Shown here piece by piece: positions 32,868 to 44,063 of a stretch of 64,000 nucleotides of DNA (its first letter is position 1; each line of letters begins with the position of its first letter). The translations under genes were made by a program, and so were the position numbers. Source of the stretch: Falciphora oryzae. Lineage: Eukaryota; Ascomycota; Sordariomycetes; Magnaporthales; Magnaporthaceae. The stretch spans positions 414,324 through 478,323 of the forward strand of contig JNVV01000010.1 in NCBI GenBank assembly GCA_000733355.1. The letters run 5' to 3'. The notes below the pieces were generated by a model. The model worked only from the letters and a program-made list of their open reading frames with translations, made no database searches and was not told the DNA's origin.

Positions 32868-33498
32868 TACACCCACCGGGCGACAGGTTCCCGGATATCT
32901 CTGGCGCTGACGCTAGAATGATCGCCGACGGGTTCAAGAAGCTGTCTGGGGCATTCTCCCTACCAGACTGCTTTTTTTCGCATTTTCGTTGCTCCCTTCT
33001 CTCTAACCAGGCTCTCATTCTCATCGTCCATCGATCCTTGACTCTGTCTCCTGACGACGTGTTCAGACCAGGGTGGTGCAAGCAAAGCCCGCTCTGTGTG
33101 CGAGCCGAGATAATAAATGGGTGACCTGATATGACGGGAACCTTGAGCAACTTGTGCGACGTGTTCCGGCTCCGCGGCTCTTCATATGCCGCATACCATG
33201 CAGCCAGACACCTTGGCATACGTTGTATCGGAGGGCCGACTCACGGGGGTAGAGAGTGCCCGGGCAGGGTGGTGGGTACCTCGCCGTAGTAGCTCTCCTC
33301 ATTCTATTACATTCATCGTTCTTCCGTCAATCAGGATAACATGCCTTTGCCGGCTACCTAGGTTGTTTTGCGTGCGTGTCGATGATAAAGAATTGCATCC
33401 AGGACAAAGAGAGAATTGGATGTGCTGCTGACGGTCCACCAGACCCGCTTGGACACAGCGCATATAACCCCGCCTAGTGCCCATGGACGACTAAACTT
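32868..33498. other. Intergenic region (mannanase / tRNA)
   Basis: 631 bp with the mannanase 3' end; an AATAAA occurs at 33112-33117. No gene recognised. Confidence 0.55.
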
Positions 33499-33594
33499 GG
33501 TCCGGTGGTGTAGTGGAATATCACATCGTTCTTATATTGAAGTTTTTCAGCTCCAGATATGCGAGGGTCCTGGGTTCGAACCCCAGTCGGACCA
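33499..33594 (+). tRNA. tRNA-Ile(UAU), intron-containing
   Basis: 96 nt including the discriminator base. The acceptor stem GGTCCGG pairs with TCGGACC (one G-T at the last pair). The D-arm is GTGTAGTGGAATATCAC. The T-arm is a perfect CTGGG/CCCAG stem with loop TTCGAAC, which doubles as the B box. Aligning the anticodon arm gives loop C-T-TAT-A, so anticodon UAU, at 33533-33535. A 22-nt intron (33537-33558) sits after base 37, the canonical position. Four of five anticodon-stem pairs form; 31-39 is T-T, a mismatch, so the isotype is less secure than the gene itself. Confidence 0.82.
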
Positions 33595-35621
33595 GTCTAT
33601 TTTTGCTCATCTTCCTGCTTCCGGCAGTTCATTTTACACATTTTTTGTTCTGCTTTTTTATTATGCTTTCTTTCCCAAATGAAAATTATATATGATTAAA
33701 TCGGACTGCTACGAGGCACGCTCGCCTACAGTTCCCATTTCGCTAACTTTTACCTCCGGGTCATGAGTGGCCGTCGTGAAAATTTAGGCACTGTCGTCAC
33801 ATGTCGTCACATCTGTTTCCCCCAAACTGGTTTGGTTTGGGGGCACGGGGGTACGGGGTTGCCTCAAAGGTCTCCCTCGGATGCCATGTACCCCAACAGA
33901 AGCCTGGTGATTTGAGACAGGCCTTTCTGCTGCTGTCAGCTTTGGTAACCTGGTCTGATATTTTGGACTGCATACTTTCGGCTGCCGATCTCGTAACCGA
34001 GGACCTCGCTCTCGACACAGGAGGTCCACCAGGGTCACCCCAGATGATTTTCTAATCTTGTTAGAGGGTGTTGACAGGATTGAAGGCGGTAGGAATTCCC
34101 GTGGGCGTAAGAGAGAGAGAGAAGAAGAAAAAACAAAAAAGGAAGCTTCGTCATGTCAGATTGTGGAAATGAAATAATAACAACGCCGGCAAAACAGCAC
34201 ATCACTGCCTCTTGCAATCGCCGCCGGCGTCTGAAGTGGCCGCTTGATCAAGCTGACATGTCCTGGCGCAAACCTAAATCTCGGGGATGAAACCAGCGAG
34301 TACGATCCAGGATTCCGACGAGCGCCGGTTGTTCTAGAGAGCCTCCGCAGAGCAAATGTTGACGTCTAATCTATGATGTGTCGCAGGCAGGTGCCAGACA
34401 GAGGGTGCCGGCCACGCCTCGACGTTGGGAGGATGGTATGAAGGGCGAAACGCATCCAGTCATTACCCCCAACCACTCCGAGCCGGCCGTCTGCATCGCG
34501 AGTAATAGGTTTGCGGTGCAGCTGAGCACGACGGGCCGGCATGCAAGCACCTCAGAGTGAGACTGTTCCTGCGTCCACCTTGCGGGGAGGACTGCGCCCG
34601 TTGGTCCAAAGGGCATGGCACATCATGCGGACGAAATTTGGCTCTTCCCACTCCGGATTCGACCCACTGAGTCGAGGGCTGGGAGGCCCATCGCCAGCGT
34701 CAAAATGGACGGCTTGCATCAATATAAGGCTGTTGGTTTGTGGTGCGTCGCAATGGCCATTTCACTCACCATGGGCAAGGGAGACAGGCAATGCCTGGGA
34801 AAATTTATGTCAGCAGCCAAGAGGTGCCCTTGGGCGGGGGTGTCTCAATCACGCTTCCGAGGGTGAGATGGCGCACGGACTTGGAGACAGCCGCGGCGGC
34901 AGTCGGAGACAGTGTGATTTCTGGCGCGTCCTTGTCCCCGCCGCACTGTTACATGCAGCCTCCGCCCGACGCTAGACAATGAAGACTGTGAGACGGCGTC
35001 TCGATTGGGGCGGTGGGGTCCACTTTTGGCACAGCCGCGGCACCAAGCCCGAATGCGCGCGTCCCTGATTGGGCCGACACGTGTGCCTTGGTGGATAAAA
35101 ATGGAAACGAAGCAGGGGACAGGGAGGAGCTCGTTTTCTGCTCCCCTTCTTCTCCTTGCGCCCGTGGTGGCAAGGCACCAACCGTGCAGATCTGAGCCAT
35201 CCGACAAGCGCGCGAGGTGGTGACCCTGCCCGAGTTCTGGCCCGACACTGACAGCAGCCAGCTTGAGACCTCTGCCTATTGGGCTCTCCCGGCCGGCGGC
35301 TGGCCGCTCCAGCCCCCTCGTCGGTGCCATTGTTATCCCATCTTGCCTGCTCGATGCGTGGGTGACACTGCGAGCGCACCGCGTCATGCGTGGTGGCCCT
35401 CCACTGGCCGGCCGCCGGCCCGCTTGTTCGCTGGCTGCCAGGGTCAGGGCCCTGATGTTGTAGGGCTTCTGGCACTTGCCGAAGCCACTATTGCAACCTC
35501 AAGAAACACACGACACCAGATCCCCGTCAGGTCTCGGCAAGCCGCCGCCCACCAGCCTCCATCGAATGTGGATGCAGGCCGGCCTGATCTGAGCTCAGCC
35601 TGCCAGCGCCGTCTGTATGTT

Positions 35622-35637
35622 TGTCTGTCTGTCTGTC
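35622..35637 (+). repeat. (TGTC)4 microsatellite
   Basis: Four TGTC units in the presumed leader or promoter of the sensor-like gene. Confidence 0.85.
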
Positions 35638-35996
35638 GTTGGATTCCCATCTTCCTCCATTATCCCATCAGGCAGGTTCCTCTTTCTCTTCGTTTTCCCT
35701 GCTTTTCGCGCTTGGTTCTCTGGCAGACATCAGACTTTCCCCCTAATCTCGACTTTCTGACTCTGCTCTGCTGTTACCTAACGTCATACTTGCTCTTGTT
35801 TCTTCCCTTTGCTTCAGGTTCCCTTCTGTTACGCGTGCGTGCGTGCGTGGGTTAGGTCTCATACTTGCGGTCTGGGTTGGGCTGCATGCAGTTAGTGGTG
35901 GCCTGCTTTCCTGCTTTCTACTTTTTCCATCCACTCAGTATTGCCTGCTCCATCCCTCCCCCCCTCCTCCTCCGTACCGCGCCTCCTCGCCTCCTC

Positions 35997-36010
35997 CACA
36001 CACACACACA
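35997..36010 (+). repeat. (CA)7 microsatellite
   Basis: Seven CA units about 390 bp upstream of the ATG at 36395. Confidence 0.85.
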
Positions 36011-36394
36011 CTCACCCAGCCGCAAACCCAATCTGGGTTGTCCTGCGTGGGGAGATCAGCGACCGAGCCGGCCGCATCAGCCTCTCCGGAGTGACTTGGA
36101 GTGAGTCCTCAGCGCCGCGCCCCCCTGGTAGGGTTGCAGACCGCGCTTTGCTGTGCCTCTCGCTTGATAGGCCGTCGCAATTTAACACTACGTCCTCCTC
36201 CCGCCCGCCCTTCCAGGCCGCCTTCGTCACTTTCTTTTCCGCTCTTTCGAACCACCATCTCTACTTTCCGACTGGCAGCAGCATATACCCAGCGATAATC
36301 CTCACAAAAAAAAGCCGCGAACGGACCGGCACATTTCCCCGCCCGCGAGCGTCCGCATCCCATCACCACATCACCTAGCATCATCAGCTGCTCC

Positions 36395-38629
36395 ATGTCG
36401 CCCAGGTCACCGATGAGGGACGACATCTTCCAGCGCCTGCCTCGGGCAACGGCGCTTCTCATCCTTTCAGCGCTCCTGGAATCCGCTCAAGCCTCGGCCC
36501 TTCCCAGGGCGACGGCAACCCTTCCCTATATGGTCCTTGACGTCGTCGCATGGCCGCCGCTTCCTACCGCCCCCGCCATAACGCCCAACGAGTTCCACGA
36601 GCTGCTTCGCCGCCAGGACACCAACACAGTCTGCGGCTACATCGGTGGCGACCCCAATCTGCCCGCAACCTGCTCACCTGGTTCGCACTGCGTTCTTGAT
36701 AGGCAGCACAACGCCGTCGGTTGTTGTCCCAATGGCCAGCCGACCTGCTCCACCGGCGTCTTCACCGGCTGTGTCGACTACAACAGCGGCCCTCAGACCA
36801 TCGTCAATCCCTACGTCTACACCTGCCAGGGCAATGATGTTTGCTACAAAAATGTCTTTGGCGGCGGCCAGTCCCAGTATGGATGCGGCACCGCTAGCGC
36901 CCTCGGCACCAAGGTGGAGGCGTCCGCATCGGGCCTGACCGACACCCCCTCCCTGACCAGCATCCAGGTCAGCTTCACCGAGCCACCCAGCACGCTATCC
37001 ACGCCGACGACTATCAACCCGAGCACAGGGACATTTACGCCATCGACCACAGCGTCTAGTTCCGGAGCTACTTCCACACCCACGTCCTCGAGCGCTACCT
37101 CGACGGCATCGTCTTCTAGCTCGTCAACCAGGAGTAGGAGCACGACTAGCTCTAGGTCGTCTTCGACAAGCAGCTCGAGAACCACGAGCACGTCGTCCTC
37201 GACCTCCTCCACCACAGGCATCACAAGCTCTCCCGCCGAAACCACTAGCGCCGGCACGGCGCCCGCGAATGGCGAAGGCGGCAATGGGAGCTCGAGAGTC
37301 GACAAGACCGGGGCCATTGTGGGCGGTACTATCAGCGGTGTTGCTGTCCTAATTGCCCTCATCGCTGTTGCCATATTCTTCTGGCGGCGGAAGGCGACCT
37401 CCAATGTGCGTAAGGGACCAGGCGCGAACGGCAACACGCAGTACATCAGCCCGGTGACCGGAGACCAGGGCTTCCAGCGCCTGCACGACAGCAATGCCGC
37501 CTATGAGACGGGCATGCCTCCCGGTGCTGTCTCGGCGCTCCCGCCGGCAGCTGCCATGTACCAGCAGCCGCCGCAACAGCAAGGATGGCAGCAGGAAATG
37601 GCGCAGCAGCAAGCGCAGAGGGAGATGCAGGGACAACAGTGGCAGCAATGGGAGCAGCAGCAGGCCCAGAAGTGGGGCATGGGTGCAAACGCGCAGGTCG
37701 GCTACAACGAAAACGCGGGTACGGTGCGATACGTCGAGGGTGACCCGACTGCCGCGCAGGCCGGCCACGGTAACGTCGCATATGTCGAGAGCGTGCCCGA
37801 CGGCGGCAACAACAGTGGATACCCATACAGCGCAGCGGCCGCTGTGACTCCGGTCGGTAGCAACCTGGGCGCTGGTGGCGTTGGGAACACTACCGAGATC
37901 ACCAGCCCCGCGCGTCCTGGGTCGGTTGCTCAGGCACCGCCCACTCATGGCTACCACTACCCGGGCCAGTACCCAGCCGCCTACGCTGGCGCCCCCGTAG
38001 CCGCGGCGGCGGTGGCGGGCGGTGCTGCTGCTGCCGCCACGGGTCTGAATCGGGGTGTCAGCCACGGCGCGACCAGCTCCAACGGCGGCGCGAGCAGCTA
38101 TTACAGCAACAGTCACATGCCTCCTCCCCCCACGTCGCCTCCCTCAGGACCAGTGCCACCCCCACCCAGCAGCGCGTACGGCGACAGTTCGGAATCGTCG
38201 GTCAGCCGGGGCATGAGCATCAGAGGCGGAGGCGGCAGCAGCATAAGGAGCCACCCCACGCCCATCGCCAACCAGTTCACCTCGGCGGCCTGGGCGGTGC
38301 AGACGCGCGGGCCCCTGCGCGAGTCAACCGACGATTACGCGAGGGGCTACCCCGATGGACTGGAGCGCATCGGCGAGGACGAGCCCCTGACCACCAGCAT
38401 GGAGGACAACCCCGTCAGCAACAACGGCAGCAACGACAACGGCAACGGCGGCTACGCTGACAGCAGCACCACGGGCTTCGACTCGTCAAACCAACCCGAG
38501 GGCGGCGGCCTGGCTTCCAAGGATTCCCTTATGTCTCGGGCCAGCGGCAGCAGCAACGCGTCCAGCAACGGTGGCAGGCCGCTCTGGCACCAGAACCGGC
38601 TGCACAGTCGCAACCAGATGTGGATGTGA
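36395..38629 (+). CDS. Wall-sensor-like single-pass membrane protein, Ser/Thr-rich
   Basis: Single exon, 744 aa. A hydrophobic N-terminal segment (ATALLILSALLESAQASA) fits a signal peptide; the start may be at the second Met. Residues 80-164 hold ten Cys in a compact extracellular module (C80, C93, C99, C110, C111, C118, C126, C144, C150, C164). Residues 180-290 are a Ser/Thr stalk likely to be O-mannosylated. A single membrane helix (AIVGGTISGVAVLIALIAVA, 307-326) is followed by FFWRRK. The cytosolic half is Gln-rich (PQQQGWQQEMAQQQAQ), then Ala/Gly/Pro/Tyr-rich. The plan is that of Wsc/Mid2-type surface sensors, but the Cys module is not a standard WSC domain that I can name. Role as a surface sensor or adaptor is inference. 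Confidence 0.85.
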   Translation: MSPRSPMRDDIFQRLPRATALLILSALLESAQASALPRATATLPYMVLDVVAWPPLPTAPAITPNEFHELLRRQDTNTVCGYIGGDPNLPATCSPGSHCVLDRQHNAVGCCPNGQPTCSTGVFTGCVDYNSGPQTIVNPYVYTCQGNDVCYKNVFGGGQSQYGCGTASALGTKVEASASGLTDTPSLTSIQVSFTEPPSTLSTPTTINPSTGTFTPSTTASSSGATSTPTSSSATSTASSSSSSTRSRSTTSSRSSSTSSSRTTSTSSSTSSTTGITSSPAETTSAGTAPANGEGGNGSSRVDKTGAIVGGTISGVAVLIALIAVAIFFWRRKATSNVRKGPGANGNTQYISPVTGDQGFQRLHDSNAAYETGMPPGAVSALPPAAAMYQQPPQQQGWQQEMAQQQAQREMQGQQWQQWEQQQAQKWGMGANAQVGYNENAGTVRYVEGDPTAAQAGHGNVAYVESVPDGGNNSGYPYSAAAAVTPVGSNLGAGGVGNTTEITSPARPGSVAQAPPTHGYHYPGQYPAAYAGAPVAAAAVAGGAAAAATGLNRGVSHGATSSNGGASSYYSNSHMPPPPTSPPSGPVPPPPSSAYGDSSESSVSRGMSIRGGGGSSIRSHPTPIANQFTSAAWAVQTRGPLRESTDDYARGYPDGLERIGEDEPLTTSMEDNPVSNNGSNDNGNGGYADSSTTGFDSSNQPEGGGLASKDSLMSRASGSSNASSNGGRPLWHQNRLHSRNQMWM

Positions 38630-39346
38630 GATGTTTCGACTTTACATCTCTGAACGCAACACTTGGTTTTGCACGCCACGCGCATCCTTGCCCCGAACAC
38701 GCCGGGTAGCGGATGTTTAATAGAACCATACACCACTGTCATTCTCTTCGTAATATCTTCTTTTGTTTTCACCATCTATCAGGGTTCCTTGGTCAAACAG
38801 GCGCCATTTCAACGCCTCCATTGCGCCGGAGTTAAATTGTGTTTCGAACCGGGGCGTCTAAACGGAAAGCAGGGTAAAACGATCTCCACATGTTCGATCA
38901 GCATTTTCAACAGAGGGATTCGCATGATTGCAAGGCTATTTATCCTCTTATTGGTATTGGTATAGTCCTTTCAGACCTAAACTACTAGTTTTTATCAGCT
39001 TGACTGTGAAATTCAGTATCTTGTCCCTTCCGCAGCATGTGGAGTTCACATGACCTCAGTGCACCAAGTCCACACGTGTTTGCCTAACTTGGTACCCTGA
39101 AGAGGAGTAACACTGTTTGAGAGATGTCACTGTGCTGTGTTTTTTTTTTTTTTTTTTTTTTTTTTTTCGCTCAAATATCAACGCTGGTTGGTATCCGTCC
39201 GGAGAAGAAATGGAAGTCATCGCTTCACGCCCACAGGCATGTGTTGGTTTGTAATCGTACTTTGAGCCTGTCTCTCATATCTCGGCCGTCCTCAGCTTCA
39301 CAGTCACAAACAGAAAGTCCAATGGTAAAGGTGGGTCGTTGGTTCT
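38630..39346. other. Convergent 3' region (sensor-like / CTR)
   Basis: 717 bp between converging stops, A/T-richer than the genes, with a 28-nt T-run at 39140-39167. No gene seen. Confidence 0.6.
39140..39167. repeat. Poly(T) tract
   Basis: Run of 28 T on the + strand, in the 3' spacer. Confidence 0.9.
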
Positions 39347-40237
39347 TCAGCCGCAGCACACAGTAGCCTCGTTCGCGGCGCTGGTTTGGTCGCGGTTTCT
39401 GGAAAGACCACCCTAGTTAATTCTGTGACGGAGTTACCGCTATTTTTGTGGAATGTCGCGAGGAAGCAAAGAGGAACGGAGAGAAGCGCAGAAAAAAAAA
39501 AATACATACCCTGCGACCAAAGTTTCCCAACCAAAGACAAAGTAGCCGAGATAGGAGCCGATGAAGATGCATATAATGATGTGCCCATTGTAGTACATGG
39601 CCAGCAGCATGACGAAGTAGGCGACGGCGAACTGCATCATGTGCAGCAGGGCGCGGACGGCCTGCTGGGGCGGCGTGGGCTTGAAGGAGGCCGGCGCGAG
39701 GACGACGGGGGAGCAGGGCGCGGGGACGGCGGCCGAGGAGGACGAGGTCACTATGCCGCCGCCGCCGCCGCCGCCGTCGGGACCCTTGGTGCTGCTGCCG
39801 GCCGAGGCGCTCTTGACGGCGCCCGGAGCGGCAGTAGCAGCAGGATGATCGGCGGCGGTGCTGGCGGCCAGGTGCCGGCGGATCAGAAAGCGGTCGTACT
39901 CCTTGACGGACCGGCGGAGGAGCTCGAGCGCCATGGCGAGCAGGACGACGCCGACGCAGGAGCCGGCGAACATGCCGGCCGAGGTGACCCTCCACGAGCT
40001 GGCGATGAAGCAGCTGTCGATCGTGTACCAGTTCCAGAGCATCTTGGACGGGGGCGCTGGTTAGCGGGGAAACTTGGCGGGTTTAGGAGGTGGCGGTTCG
40101 TCCAAGCACAAACTTACGGATATCTTGCAGCCGCCGCCCATGCCTCCTCCCATGCCGCCGCCCATGCTGGCCGCGCCGGTAGCGGCGGGCATGCCGGCCG
40201 AGGTGGGACTTGTCATGGCTCCGTGGTCGTGGTTCAT
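39347..40237 (-). CDS. CTR-family copper transporter
   Basis: Exons on the minus strand are 40237-40118, 40042-39510 and 39398-39347, giving 234 aa. CTR proteins form trimers that import Cu(I). Features: a Met/His-rich N-terminus (MNHDHGAM; MGGGMGGGMGGG) as a copper-collecting arm, then CKISMLWNWYTIDSCFI, the family's start. TM1 lies in the MFAGSCVGVVLLAMALELL region. A long Ala/Ser/Gly loop (about 80 residues) precedes TM2 and TM3 (MMQFAVAYFVMLLAMYYN, IICIFIGSYLGYFVFGW), with the MxxxM-like and GxxxG (GSYLG) signatures. The last exon uses the acceptor before AAACC because it gives a tail ending VCCG, the family's Cys-based end; two earlier acceptors give less typical tails. The exon 1-2 join CKIS+MLWNW is certain. 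Plasma-membrane versus vacuolar location cannot be decided. Confidence 0.93.
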
Positions 40238-42197
40238 TGTGGGCGTCTTGTCTAGCTGGAACCGTTCAGGAACCTGCGAGCTATCTTTGCGGAGGGCCGA
40301 TGACAGAGTCCACGGTAACAATTGACCAAGTTTTGGGGGGAATAAGAAAAAGGCAGAAAGTATTTGGAAGTGTGTGCGGCGTATGGTGAAGTATAAAAGC
40401 CCGGATGCCAGTCCGATTATATGAGCGGATTAGGGTAAGTGGGCAGGTTAATGGCACAACCGGTGGGCCGACCCAAAAGGCTTGGCTAGAAGAGGAGGGA
40501 AGACAAGATAACGGTCCCCTCCTCCGGTCGTGCCTGCCACAGATGCAGAGGAAGGCTTAGTCTAGCTTTGACGGGCAGCCACATGGCGGCGGCGGCGGCG
40601 GCGGCAGTGGTGGTGGTGATAGCGGGTGGGCACTTGGAGTCTTGGCTGGGCTGGCCAACACGAGGCTTATGCCAGGCAGTGGTGGCATGTTTCTTCCTGC
40701 GTTCCTTGTTTGGCCTCGTGCGGGATGATCAGGTTGCGTGGTGCTACAGCTCTAGCACTCCTCCAGCTGCACCAGCAGGTTTCGCCCAGGGGCTGTGGCC
40801 AACCAGGCCTGCATCTACGCGTGGTTGTGCTTGTTGCCCGTTGAGGTCGGATGCTTAGGCAATCTGTTCATTTGTGCCGCGTGCATGAGCGGGCCGTCGC
40901 GTTTCCATGTCTCGAGTTATCGCTTAGTTGACCTCACCCCGTCGCTTGCTTCCTCACAAGCCTCCTTCCTTTGTGAAGACTCGCCGGATTGGATTCACTG
41001 GCGTCCGTCCACGTTGGACACCAGCAGTCGAAATAGGCTCAACAGGGCGCTCGCACCCGTGCAAATGGCCAGCACGAATTCCGACCTGGTCACGCCACGC
41101 CAACACCCTCGAGGCCAATTGAGCGAGTTTGCGCCAATTGCGTCTCACAGTCCGAGGAGCACGCTAGCGGCCGTCCCCTTCTTGATGTCTAGCTCCAACT
41201 GCATTGCAGGGGGGTGGGTGACTTGGCCTGGCACCGAAAGCTTGCCCGAGGTCCGTATCCAGGCTTTTGCCGGTCCCAGTCCCAGTCGCATTCCCCGGTG
41301 CTTGCGCCTCCGACCCGGCCAGGGCGGCCGATCGGACTCGGCAGTATCGTCCCCACTCCACTCGGCGCCCGAGAGTAGACCCGGGCTACGTGTGAGCGCA
41401 GTCGCTGGTGGAGACAAACATATTCTCTTTCATTTACATCCCGTGGCAGCAAGCTTTTCCTGGGTCCGTCCTCGACACGACAAACGGCTCCGGAAACGGC
41501 AAGCTACCCGTGGCCTTGTCAGTCCGCCGGAGCCGAGACGGCCACGACGACGAGCGGACTCGTGCCGCGGCCCGAGGGCCGTCATCTTGATGCAATGCAA
41601 CGCAGCCGGTCCACTTCTCAAAAACATGGGGGGTGGTATCATGTCAAGTTTTTGCTCTGTCATCCATCGCCACACGTCTTTTGGGCCGGGACAACAAGTC
41701 GCCCCGGAAGAGTCCCCGCTATTTTTACAAATCTCCATCACGCCCGGATGGTCCGCGATCAAATCGAACGAACCCGCTACTCGCAAAATGGACACCGCGG
41801 TGCCGTTAAGCTTTCTTCAAGCTTCATTTTGGAGCGTGCATGTGGTTCGTTGCCTAAATATATTATTAGTCATTAAGGTGGACTTGAGTTCAAGACCGTT
41901 CCTGTTAGTAGTCTACAGTGGGCTCACATTCCTCCTGTTCCAAGGTCAATTGGTGGTCTGGCCCAGCGATAGCTCGGGCGGATAGTGACGTATAAGCCCC
42001 GCATCGCGATGAAGCTGCCGAGTACTTATAGCTCTGCCCTCTTATTGACGACAATCGACCTCACCTGTCCCCGCCTTCCAAGAGTCCCTTTCCTCCTAAA
42101 ACACCATATTGGCTCCCTTGCGCTCCCGCCAAACAAACATATCACGCACAAATCACATCTTTCCCTACATAATACCCCCTGAATCGAATCACTCAAG
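40238..42197. other. Divergent region (CTR / Hsp31)
   Basis: 1.96 kb holding both promoters. One 396-codon open frame (40795-41985, +) runs through much of it. It contains no family-like sequence and looks like a GC-driven frame, so I do not call it a gene. A TATA-like ACTTATAGC is near 42023. Confidence 0.45.
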
Positions 42198-42995
42198 ATG
42201 GCCAGCAAGAAGATTCTCATCGTGCTCACCTCCCACGACAAGATGGAGGCCGACGGCGTGGTCAAGCCAACCGGATGGTTCCTGGTGCGTATCGTTGAGA
42301 GACTACCCCGCACGCATCTCGCATACTTTACCTACCTACCTACTCAAACGGGCATTTGACTGACAAAGTAACGCCAAAAACAGCCCGAGTTTTCCCACCC
42401 GTACGACGTCCTGGTCGAGGCCGGCTGCGAAATCACCGTGGCCTCGCCCGCTGGCGGCAAGGCGCCCCTCGACCCGTCGTCGATCGAGATGTTCAAGGGC
42501 GACCCCTCGGCCCAGGCCTTCCTCGCGAACCAGACGAGGCTGTGGGAGCAGACGGCCAAGCTGTCCGACGTGGCCCCGGGAGCCGCGCAAAAGTTCGACG
42601 CCCTGTTCTACCCGGGCGGCCACGGCCCCATGTTCGACCTGGCCGTCGACGCGACCTCGCAGGGGCTGATTGCCGACTTCTACGCCGCGGGGAAACCCGT
42701 GGCCGCCGTCTGCCACGGCCCCGTCGTTTTTGTTAATGTCAAGCTGCCCGACGGGACGCCCCTGCTCAAGGGCAAGACGGCGACGGGCTTCACCAACGTC
42801 GAGGAGGAGATGGTGCAGATGGTCAAGTTCATGCCCGAGCTGCTCGAGGACGGCATGAAAAAGGCCGGCGCCAACTTTGTAAAAGCCGACGAGCCGTGGG
42901 GCGAGAAGGTCGTCGTGGATGGAAACCTCATCACGGGCCAGAACCCAGCCAGCGCCAAGGGCGTTGGCGAGGCCATTGTCAAGCTTCTGGCGTGA
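42198..42995 (+). CDS. DJ-1/PfpI-family protein, Hsp31-like glutathione-independent glyoxalase
   Basis: Exons are 42198-42284 and 42384-42995 (intron 99 bp, GTGCGT...CAG), giving 232 aa. The likely triad is E31 (in PEFSHPYDVL, created right after the splice), C139 and H140 in AAVCHGP, the nucleophile elbow of the superfamily. The motif FYPGGHGPMFDL lies upstream. Class I Hsp31 proteins convert methylglyoxal to lactate without glutathione and also act as stress chaperones. The length and the presence of the full N-terminal extension fit Hsp31 rather than short DJ-1. The product should be cytosolic, as no targeting signal is seen. Confidence 0.93.
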
Positions 42996-44063
42996 TAAGT
43001 AAGCTATGTTTTTGCTTTTTATCTTCTTCATTTATTTTCTGTCATTGGCTGTAGCCGGATCATTTGGGTGTTGTTGGTTATTTTGATGTTTCGGGTCGCG
43101 GCAGTCGCAAATTGAAAAAAAAAAGAGGAAATGGAAAAAGAACAATACACTCAAAGCGTCCAGCAGCTTCCTGGGCTTAGCGGATCGAGATCCTTACCAG
43201 ATCCGGTCCTGCAGCGCCTAAATGCGGTATAGCGAGCCGAGTTTGTGATTGGAAGATGGGCTGCCAGCCAAGCCTCCTGAATTGTCTGTTGGTCTGACAT
43301 CGCCTTCCCTGGACCCTTCGAAAATGATCCCACGGGCCGTGCGGAGGACGAGTTCCCCCAGAACTGCCCCTGGTGAGGGCGCTTGATGCTCGACAACGCA
43401 CGTACAGTGCAGTTGAATCTTGGTCGCGACTACCTACACCGCCCTGGCCTGGCCTGGGGGTGTTGTCGTCTTTGACGCCCCCGGCGACAGGAGCCTCCTT
43501 CTTCCCCAAGCGAACAAGGGGATGCTGTCAGGACGACAACCAACAACAGGCGGTTCGTGCAGCAGCCGTGAACCGGACGAATCGTCTCCCTTCTGTGTCG
43601 CACCGACCACATGTTGGCGCTGAATCCTTTTTGTTGTCCCTCAGCTCAGGATCGTAGGGCTGAGGCTGTCATTGGCGAGGCTGGCAAGTGTTGTGTGTGA
43701 AAATATGGGGCAGATGAGCCCATGAACCAACAGCCACCAAAACGCAGCAAGCGCTGTCGATCTCGCTCCTTGGCTCGCCAACACAGTCGAGCTGAAATGT
43801 CTTGGGGAAGATGGGAGGAGTCGATAATAGCGACGGGGAGGAAAATGTGCGTATAAAGAGAGGCGAGCGGCGCAGCTATCTCGTCCGGGGAAAGCTTTCA
43901 AGACACGCTCCCCCCTCCACAGTCTCTTGACAGCAAAACCATCAGCCTGCTCCACACTCTTTTCTCCCAGCTCATAATAATAATCAAAGTCATTCTTTCC
44001 TGTCCTTTGAGACCCCGCGTCCTTTGAAAGCCTTCCTCCGCCTACACATCCCTCACCGTCACC
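42996..44063. other. Intergenic region upstream of GPI-protein gene
   Basis: 1.07 kb between two rightward genes. A TATAAAGA lies at 43852. Otherwise nothing recognised. Confidence 0.55.
43852..43859 (+). promoter_or_regulatory. TATA-like element
   Basis: TATAAAGA about 210 bp upstream of the ATG at 44064 and just before a pyrimidine/purine-mixed leader; a plausible core promoter. Confidence 0.4.

Larger units (their letters stand above)
33595..36394. other. Long intergenic region upstream of sensor-like gene
   Basis: 2.8 kb. After the tRNA is a T-rich stretch that includes a probable Pol III terminator. The last 700 bp are pyrimidine-rich and contain short simple repeats, TGTC at 35622-35637 and CA at 35997-36010, typical of a long fungal 5' leader. 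Open frames such as 34541-34975 and 35217-35855 show no protein-like conservation that I recognise. Confidence 0.45.

Noticed and set aside
39386..40255. 289-codon + strand frame over the CTR gene
   Set aside because: Gly/Arg/Asp-rich shadow; the minus strand has all CTR motifs and consistent splices.
40795..41985. 396-codon + frame in the CTR/Hsp31 spacer
   Set aside because: No recognisable domain, Ser/Arg/Pro-biased, lies in a promoter region and has no splice or family support. Would be reconsidered if transcribed.
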